Shown: positions 59,381-64,000 of the stretch, in pieces | Numbering within the stretch: position 1 is the stretch's first letter | How the letters are laid out: each line of letters begins with the position of its first letter | NCBI RefSeq assembly: GCF_024972755.1 | Contig: NZ_CP087724.1 | Location: 930,001-994,000, forward strand | Source of the DNA: Halanaeroarchaeum sp. HSR-CO | GTDB lineage: Archaea; Halobacteriota; Halobacteria; Halobacteriales; Halobacteriaceae | Reading direction: 5' to 3' | Length of the DNA: 64,000 nucleotides | Translations under genes and position numbers: made by a program | The notes under the pieces: model-generated | The model's input: the letters and a program-made list of their open reading frames with translations, nothing else | What the model was told of the DNA's origin: nothing | Database searches by the model: none

Positions 59381-60742
59381 TCAGCCGAGGTAGTACCCGG
59401 TCGCCCGGCGGATCGCTGCCCGCGAATCGGAGACGATCTCCACGATCGCCTCTCGCCGCTGGTAGAACAACCCGAGCGCGAGGACGACGTACAGGACGGC
59501 GTAACTGTCGAGCAGGACGATACTCAGCTCCTCGGCGCGAGCGGCTGGCAGGAGTCTGATGAGGGCGAACTCCGCGGCGACCTGCGAAATGAACAGTCCC
59601 AGCAGGACGATCGCCTCGCGACCGCTGATTGTGAAGTTGACCAGCACCGCGATAGCGAAGAGGCTCTGTGCCGCGGTGATCCAGATCTCGGCAGCCTGTT
59701 TGGCGTCGAAGGGGAGCGTCCCGAGTTGTCCCAGAGCGAGGCTGTAGACGACCGCCAGCGTCCCGATGAGGAGCGTCCATTGGTTGAGCTTCGAGGAGAT
59801 GAGGGCGTTGAACCCTGCCGTCGTCCGGGCCTTGTTCACCAGATAGACCACGACGATGAGTTCGGGACTCTCGCTCGCCAGGGGTGCGATCCACTGGATC
59901 ATGAAAAAGGGCGGGAGGCCGAGGTTCTGCCCGAGCACCTCGAGACCGTGTGCGAAGGGGTGGACGGCCACGTAGATGAGAAAGCCGGAGTACAGGAAGA
60001 GGGCGATGGCGGTCGGGGCTCGTAGCAGCCGTGGTCTGGCGTGGAAGTACGCCGGGACGCCGACCTGCTCGCCGACCTCCTCGACCTCACCGGAGATGGC
60101 GATGAGGATGTAGACTACGTACAATCCGACGAGGACGGCGGTGTCGACCAGGCCGATGCCACCGTTCAGCGGGACGAAGAAGGCGACGACGGTGGCTGCC
60201 AGGAGAAACCCGATCTCGACGGAGATGTTCCGGTCGAGATGCACGACGTCCGCGAGGAACCCGTCGCGATGCTCGATCGATCGATCCGTGTGGGCGAGCG
60301 CTCTGTAGATGCTGAAGAGGGCGATGCCGGCCCAGCCGATACCGATGAGGATTCGGTTCGCGCCGGTCATGTTCGCCACGGCGAGATTGGCGTCGTGACA
60401 TGCCCGAACGACGCCCGGCGTCGACGCGACGGCACAGGCTTCGGCGGTCGCACCGCCCGCCCCCGCTCGCCAGGCGTAGAGCGCGTCCACGGCGTACTCA
60501 GGTGCGACGGCGAGGACGGCCAGCACGGCGATGGCGAACGCTCGAGGAACGTCCTTCTCGGCGATCTCTGCGGCCCAGGCCAGCATGAACGAGGCGCCGA
60601 GGATCCCGAAACCCGCGACGGCGACGGTGGGGAGCGGCGCCATCGAGTCGGTGTTCCCGGTTGCCCAGATGATCATCCAGGGTGCCGTCATCGCGAGGGC
60701 GGCAGCGAGGATGAGAAGGGGGTGTCGGAACCGCGATGCCAT
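59381..60742 (-). CDS. Na+/Ca2+-antiporter-like membrane protein
   Basis: A 453-residue cation antiporter-type protein with about 11-12 membrane helices and two alpha-repeat-like motifs: [16 protein letters not shown] in the first half and [19 protein letters not shown] in the second. Calcium/sodium exchange is the family norm, but ion specificity is not established. A GATAAAG box (about 60770-60778, minus strand) predicts initiation just before the ATG at 60742, so that start was chosen over ATGs at 60766-60769. It is divergent from aroE. Confidence 0.85.
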   Translation of the reverse strand: MASRFRHPLLILAAALAMTAPWMIIWATGNTDSMAPLPTVAVAGFGILGASFMLAWAAEIAEKDVPRAFAIAVLAVLAVAPEYAVDALYAWRAGAGGATAEACAVASTPGVVRACHDANLAVANMTGANRILIGIGWAGIALFSIYRALAHTDRSIEHRDGFLADVVHLDRNISVEIGFLLAATVVAFFVPLNGGIGLVDTAVLVGLYVVYILIAISGEVEEVGEQVGVPAYFHARPRLLRAPTAIALFLYSGFLIYVAVHPFAHGLEVLGQNLGLPPFFMIQWIAPLASESPELIVVVYLVNKARTTAGFNALISSKLNQWTLLIGTLAVVYSLALGQLGTLPFDAKQAAEIWITAAQSLFAIAVLVNFTISGREAIVLLGLFISQVAAEFALIRLLPAARAEELSIVLLDSYAVLYVVLALGLFYQRREAIVEIVSDSRAAIRRATGYYLG

Positions 60743-60823
60743 TGTCGATGGTGGTTTCGAGGCCATCACTCTTTATCTGTCGATTCGGGAATGCATCGGG
60801 TGAGAGTCTCACTCGACCGTCGG

Positions 60824-60828
60824 TTTTA
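60824..60828 (+). promoter_or_regulatory. TATA-like box of aroE
   Basis: GTTTTACG (core TTTTA), about 28 nt before the aroE ATG, giving a leaderless transcript. Confidence 0.45.
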
Positions 60829-60853
60829 CGACGACGCGCCCGTCACTCGCGGC

Positions 60854-61669
60854 ATGAACGTCTTCGGACTCGTCGGGAACCCGGTCGGACACTCCGTCTC
60901 CCCGAGCATGCACGAGGCGGCCTACGACGAACTCGACCTCGACGCCCGCTATGTCACCTTCGAACCGGATCCCACCGAACTCGAGACGGCAATCTCGGGG
61001 GCCGACGCGCTGGGTATCGACGGGCTCAACGTAACCATCCCGTTCAAACAGGCCGTCCGGGAACTCGTCGAACCGGACGATCTCGCCTCACGAATCGGGG
61101 CCGTCAACACCATCGATTTCACCGGTGACCGCCCCGTGGGACTCAACACCGACGCCGAGGGCGCACGGCGCGCACTCGTCCGTCACGAGGTCACTCTCGA
61201 CGGAAGGACAGTTGTCGTCGTCGGGGCCGGCGGGGCGGCCCGAGCGATCGCATTCATGGCCACTGACGAGGGTGCGACCGTCCACGTCGCCAACCGAACC
61301 AGGGACACGGCGATCGAACTCGCCGACGCCGTCGACGGGACGGGGCACGGTCTCGACGCACTCCCAGCCCTGCTGCCCGACGCCGACGTCCTCGTCAACG
61401 CCACCAGCGTCGGGATGGAAGAAGACGTCTCTCCCGTTCCATCGGAGGCATTGCACGCCGATCTGGTCGTGATGGACGCGGTGTATTCGCCGCTCGAGAC
61501 GACGCTCCTCCGCGAGGCAGCGGCGGCCGGCGCGACGACCATCGACGGTGCCTGGATGCTCCTCTACCAGGGGGTCGCCGCCTTCGAACGGTGGACGGGC
61601 CTGGCCGCACCCGTCGAACGGATGAACCGGACGGTTCGCGCGGAACTGACGGGGAACGAGGACGTCTGA
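60854..61669 (+). CDS. aroE: Shikimate dehydrogenase
   Basis: NADP-dependent reduction of 3-dehydroshikimate to shikimate. The 271 residues have [12 protein letters not shown] (9-20) for shikimate, catalytic Lys65 in TIPFKQA and Asp100 in NTDAEGA, and the nucleotide loop GAGGAARA (124-131) followed by VANRT. It continues the pathway from AroD (6.4 kb) but sits 53 kb away and is on its own. The ATG follows a leaderless promoter; a long upstream reading frame is the antiporter gene's antisense. Confidence 0.95.
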   Translation: MNVFGLVGNPVGHSVSPSMHEAAYDELDLDARYVTFEPDPTELETAISGADALGIDGLNVTIPFKQAVRELVEPDDLASRIGAVNTIDFTGDRPVGLNTDAEGARRALVRHEVTLDGRTVVVVGAGGAARAIAFMATDEGATVHVANRTRDTAIELADAVDGTGHGLDALPALLPDADVLVNATSVGMEEDVSPVPSEALHADLVVMDAVYSPLETTLLREAAAAGATTIDGAWMLLYQGVAAFERWTGLAAPVERMNRTVRAELTGNEDV

Positions 61670-61680
61670 GACAACTATCT

Positions 61681-61687
61681 ATTTACA
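61681..61687 (+). promoter_or_regulatory. TATA-like box of the AEP-repeat protein gene
   Basis: CTATTTACAC with core TTTAC, about 28 nt before the ATG at 61713. Confidence 0.45.
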
Positions 61688-61712
61688 CCCGGCGTCGATA
61701 GAGACCCATACA

Positions 61713-62546
61713 ATGGGATGGATCGAAACGATTCGGTCGTTGCTGGGGCTTCAGTCCAACGGTCACCAGGAGGCCGGTGACGTCGAGGTGACGGTCGAGA
61801 AGGAACCGGACGCCTCGTCGGAACGTGCCGTAAAGGAGCCCTCCGACGGCGACATTGTCGAACGGGACGACGCTGCGGAAGGGGATGACGATGAACCTGA
61901 ATCGGAAGCCGCCGAAGCAGCCGAAGCGGAACCCGCCGAGGAAGCCGCCGAAGAAGCCGAAGCGGAACCCGCCGAAGAAGCCGAAGCGGAACCCGCCGAA
62001 GCGACCGAAGCGGAACCCGCCGAGGAAGCCGCCGAAGCAGCCGAAGCGGAACCCGCCGAGGAAGCCGCCGAAGAAGCCGCCGAAGTGGCCGAAGCGGAAC
62101 CCGCCGAGGGAGCCGCCGAAGTGGCCGAAGCGGAACCCGCCGAGGGAGCCGCCGAAGCGGCCGAAGCGGAACCCGCCGAAGAAGCCGCCGAAGCGGCCGA
62201 AGCGGAAGCCGCCGAAGAAGCGGAAGCCGCCGAGGAAGCCGCCGAAGAAGCGGAAGCCGCCGAAGAAGCGGAAGCCGCCGAAGCGACCGAAGCGGAACCC
62301 GCCGAAGCGACCGAAGCGGAACCCGCCGAAGAAGCCGCCAGCGAGGAGCAGCCTCCGGTATCAGCCGAACCCATCGAACTCACCGACATCAAGGGGATCG
62401 GGTCGGCCTACGCCGACCGTCTACAGGCCGCGGGCGTCGAAGACGGCGCCGACCTCGCCGCCGCCGATGCCGCGGCTCTCTCCGCCGAGACCGACATCTC
62501 CGAGAAGCGTCTCCACCGGTGGATCGACCGGGCCACGGATCGTTGA
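61713..62546 (+). CDS. AEP-repeat protein with C-terminal helix-hairpin-helix domain
   Basis: A 277-residue, extremely acidic protein. The first 13 residues (MGWIETIRSLLGL) look like a short amphipathic helix. Residues 66-208 are Ala/Glu/Pro-rich repeats, with 12-residue units such as AEVAEAEPAEGA clearest at about 122-165. The end (221-277) is a helix-hairpin-helix, LTDIKGIGSAYADRLQAAGV, resembling the C-terminal HhH of TopA at 41.4 kb. The HhH suggests nucleic-acid or protein binding on a long flexible tether; function is unknown. The repeats also keep other frames open, but only this frame has a promoter and a domain. Confidence 0.82.
   Translation: MGWIETIRSLLGLQSNGHQEAGDVEVTVEKEPDASSERAVKEPSDGDIVERDDAAEGDDDEPESEAAEAAEAEPAEEAAEEAEAEPAEEAEAEPAEATEAEPAEEAAEAAEAEPAEEAAEEAAEVAEAEPAEGAAEVAEAEPAEGAAEAAEAEPAEEAAEAAEAEAAEEAEAAEEAAEEAEAAEEAEAAEATEAEPAEATEAEPAEEAASEEQPPVSAEPIELTDIKGIGSAYADRLQAAGVEDGADLAAADAAALSAETDISEKRLHRWIDRATDR
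61908..62336 (+). repeat. Ala-Glu-Pro coding minisatellite
   Basis: About 430 bp of imperfect repeats built from GCCGAAGCGGAACCCGCC-like blocks. A 36-bp unit (12 codons) is nearly perfect over at least three copies between about 62070 and 62190. Because the unit is a multiple of 3, copy-number change would keep the frame. The low-complexity GCC/GAA pattern also creates spurious open frames on both strands. Confidence 0.9.
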
Positions 62547-62611
62547 GCGACCCCGCGCGACCCGATCGTCCACGATATCGTCTTTCTTTCTGCTCACCGA
62601 CCTGCGCCCGG

Positions 62612-62899
62612 TCACTCGATGGTGAACGCGGGTTCGTCGATGGCCTCGCTCTTGCATTCCGGACAGCGTGAGGGGTGATTGAGCGGGTCGTCGAACCCAT
62701 CGAAGCCACAGTCGCGACAGGTCGGTGGTCGCACGAGGAAGTCCTCGTCGGTCCCGTCGACCGACCGGGCGACGTGTCGGAGGTGTCGAAGCGCCGACTC
62801 GCTCGAAATGGAGTAGCGCTCCGATAGGGAGGACGCCGTCTCCGCCCCCTCCCGGAGGGCCTCGGCGATCTTCTCCCGGGTGGTGCGAGCGTTCTCCAT
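62612..62899 (-). CDS. HTH-Zn-ribbon transcriptional regulator
   Basis: A 95-residue protein: an N-terminal helix-turn-helix (TREKIAEALREGAETASSLSERYSISSESALRHLRHV, about 5-42) and a C-terminal zinc ribbon (CRDCGFDG and CPECKSEA, about 61-90). It matches the COG3357 type of archaeal regulators with HTH fused to Zn-ribbon. The ATG at 62899 is used; upstream in-frame sequence is antisense to the neighbouring gene's start. It is divergent from the nucleotidyltransferase gene. Confidence 0.85.
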   Translation of the reverse strand: MENARTTREKIAEALREGAETASSLSERYSISSESALRHLRHVARSVDGTDEDFLVRPPTCRDCGFDGFDDPLNHPSRCPECKSEAIDEPAFTIE

Positions 62900-62984
62900 A
62901 CCGAGCGAAGGTGCCACTGTCCTTTCAATCCGCCGCCTGTAGAACATGAAAAAGGACTTAGGGGCGTACGTAGACCTCCAAGAC

Positions 62985-63953
62985 ATGGATGCTGTCGTTC
63001 TCGCCGGGGGATACGCGACGCGGTTGTGGCCGATCACGAAACATCGTCCGAAGATGTTTCTCCCCGTCGGAGCGTCGACGGTCATCGACCGAATCTTCGC
63101 CGAACTCGAGGCCGAAACGCGCATCGATACCGTCTACGTCAGCACGAACGAGCGCTTCGCCGACGACTTCCGGGAGCACCTGGCGGCGTCGGACTACGAG
63201 AAACCCGTCCTGTCCGTCGAAGACACGACGGCAGAGTCGGAGAAGTTCGGCGTCATCGGTGCGCTCGCCCAGCTCGTCGACCGGGAGGGTGTCGACGACG
63301 ACCTCCTGGTGGTGGCCGGCGACAATCTGATCAGCTTCGCGATCAGCGACTTCGTCGACTTCTTCGAGCGGAAGGGCGTGCCGACCATCGCCGCGTACGA
63401 CGTGGGCTCACTCGATCGGGCGAAATCGTACGGCCTCGTCACGCTCGACGGTGACGAGGTCGTGGACTTCCAAGAGAAGCCCGACGACCCGGAGAGTACG
63501 CTCGTCTCCATCGCGACCTATGGCTTCCCCGCGGAAACGCTGTCGCTACTCGAGACCTACCTCGCCGAAGATCAGAACCCGGACGAACCCGGCTGGTTCA
63601 TCGAGTGGCTCCAGTCGCGTGGCTCGGTCTGCGCGTACACCTTCGACGGCGCGTGGTTCGATATCGGAACGCCGGAGAGCTATCTGGACGCGGTACGGTG
63701 GGCGCTCGACGGGGACAACGTCGTCGCCGACAGTGCGACCCTGGAGAACGTGGATATCGGGGAGAACGTCCACATCATGGACGGTGTCGAGATAACGGAT
63801 TCGAACGTGGATGGGAGCGTCATCTTCCCGAATGCAGTCCTCCGGAACTGTTCGGTTCGCGATTCCATCATCGACGAACAGACCCACCTGGCGGACATCG
63901 ACTTCTCGGGCGCGCTCGTCGGTGCCCACACGACCATCTCGAACGGCGACTGA
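62985..63953 (+). CDS. Sugar-phosphate nucleotidyltransferase
   Basis: A 322-residue NDP-sugar pyrophosphorylase. The N-terminal nucleotidyltransferase domain starts VVLAGGYATRLWPIT, with PKMFLPVG supplying the lysine, then VVAGDNLIS and YGLVTLDGDEVVDFQEKP. The C-terminal part is a left-handed beta-helix (NVDIGENVHIMDGVEITDS). Glucose-1-phosphate thymidylyl/uridylyl transferase or GlmU-like roles are possible. The ATG at 62985 is preferred over an in-frame ATG at 62946 because an ACTTAGG box at about 62957 fits a leaderless start. Confidence 0.9.
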   Translation: MDAVVLAGGYATRLWPITKHRPKMFLPVGASTVIDRIFAELEAETRIDTVYVSTNERFADDFREHLAASDYEKPVLSVEDTTAESEKFGVIGALAQLVDREGVDDDLLVVAGDNLISFAISDFVDFFERKGVPTIAAYDVGSLDRAKSYGLVTLDGDEVVDFQEKPDDPESTLVSIATYGFPAETLSLLETYLAEDQNPDEPGWFIEWLQSRGSVCAYTFDGAWFDIGTPESYLDAVRWALDGDNVVADSATLENVDIGENVHIMDGVEITDSNVDGSVIFPNAVLRNCSVRDSIIDEQTHLADIDFSGALVGAHTTISNGD

Positions 63954-63980
63954 CGCTCTCGCTTTCGACCATCGAATGGC

Positions 63981-64000
63981 TCACTCGTCTCCGAGCCAGG
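63981..64000 (-). CDS. Possible 3' end of a minus-strand gene
   Basis: The last 20 bases could encode a C-terminal WLGDE followed by a TGA stop (63981-63983, minus strand), a typical haloarchaeal protein end. Too short to identify. It would converge on the nucleotidyltransferase gene. Confidence 0.25.

Noticed and set aside
61763-62625. Two long open frames overlapping the AEP repeat gene (a Lys-Pro-rich plus-strand frame and a Ser-Ala-rich minus-strand frame)
   Set aside because: They arise because the GCC/GAA repeat has no stop codon in several frames. They lack promoters, domains and normal haloarchaeal acidic composition.
1-64000. CRISPR arrays, insertion sequences, integrases, rRNA and tRNA genes
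   Set aside because: No regularly spaced repeats, transposase or integrase motifs, or tRNA/rRNA signatures were found in the intergenic regions.

Overview
The window is a gene-dense, GC-rich chromosomal segment of a halophilic archaeon (class Halobacteria). The proteins are strongly acidic. Archaeal information-processing genes are present (TFB, Spt5, SecE, FtsZ1, NreA, SMC/ScpA, D-aminoacyl-tRNA deacylase, GatB). Aromatic amino acids are made by the archaeal alternative route (ADH synthase plus dehydroquinate synthase II). Many genes have a TATA-like box 25-30 nt before the start codon, so their mRNAs are probably leaderless. I cannot name the genus. No rRNA, tRNA, CRISPR array, insertion sequence or prophage was seen; this looks like core chromosome.

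Layout. 0-7 kb: the 5' end of an MGMT-family gene, a trpC-trpB-trpA operon behind a candidate operator, ADH synthase, a HAD phosphatase, dehydroquinate synthase II, a zinc-ribbon membrane protein and aroD, which is translationally coupled to tfb (7-8 kb). 8-16 kb: a YjjX-family NTPase, an AglD-like glycosyltransferase, a TAXI-type TRAP transporter (solute-binding lipoprotein, DUF1850 protein, giant fused permease) and two small winged-helix proteins. 16-20 kb: SPFH, NfeD, mini membrane protein and pyruvate kinase on one strand. 20-30 kb: MFS transporter, MetRS, LiaF-like protein, DedA-family protein, MfnA/PanD-type decarboxylase, PEP synthase and PhzF protein. 30-36.7 kb: purine phosphoribosyltransferase, MTA phosphorylase, ScpA and SMC. 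36.8-43 kb: GatB with a duplicated 3' end, TopA and NreA. 43-48 kb: a mini membrane protein with a CPBP protease, then a coupled DUF5788-PolX-Mut7-C operon. 48-52 kb: AN1-finger rhomboid, endonuclease V, SDR and glycerate 2-kinase as one operon. 52-56 kb: Get3-like ATPase, aminotransferase, CinA-type amidohydrolase, PHP protein and zinc-finger protein. 56-61 kb: Na/Ca antiporter, DtdA, FtsZ1, SecE and Spt5 on the minus strand. 61-64 kb: aroE, a protein with an Ala-Glu-Pro minisatellite and a helix-hairpin-helix end, an HTH/Zn-ribbon regulator and a sugar nucleotidyltransferase.

How the genes work together. The shikimate-to-tryptophan route is partly assembled at 0.3-7 kb and finished by aroE at 60.9 kb. 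Pyruvate kinase and PEP synthase, opposing enzymes of one node, lie 6 kb apart. DNA maintenance genes (SMC/ScpA, TopA, NreA, PolX, EndoV) are spread over 32-50 kb. FtsZ1, SecE and Spt5 form the familiar haloarchaeal division/secretion/transcription group.

No wholly unprecedented system is obvious. The most promising leads are: a hairpin covering the Shine-Dalgarno site of tfb; a dyad and repeated motif between the TRAP operon and a divergent winged-helix gene; a winged-helix regulator with a Tat-like or membrane-anchoring N-terminus; the DUF5788-PolX-Mut7-C operon; the AN1-rhomboid with an RG-rich tail; and the AEP-repeat helix-hairpin-helix protein.
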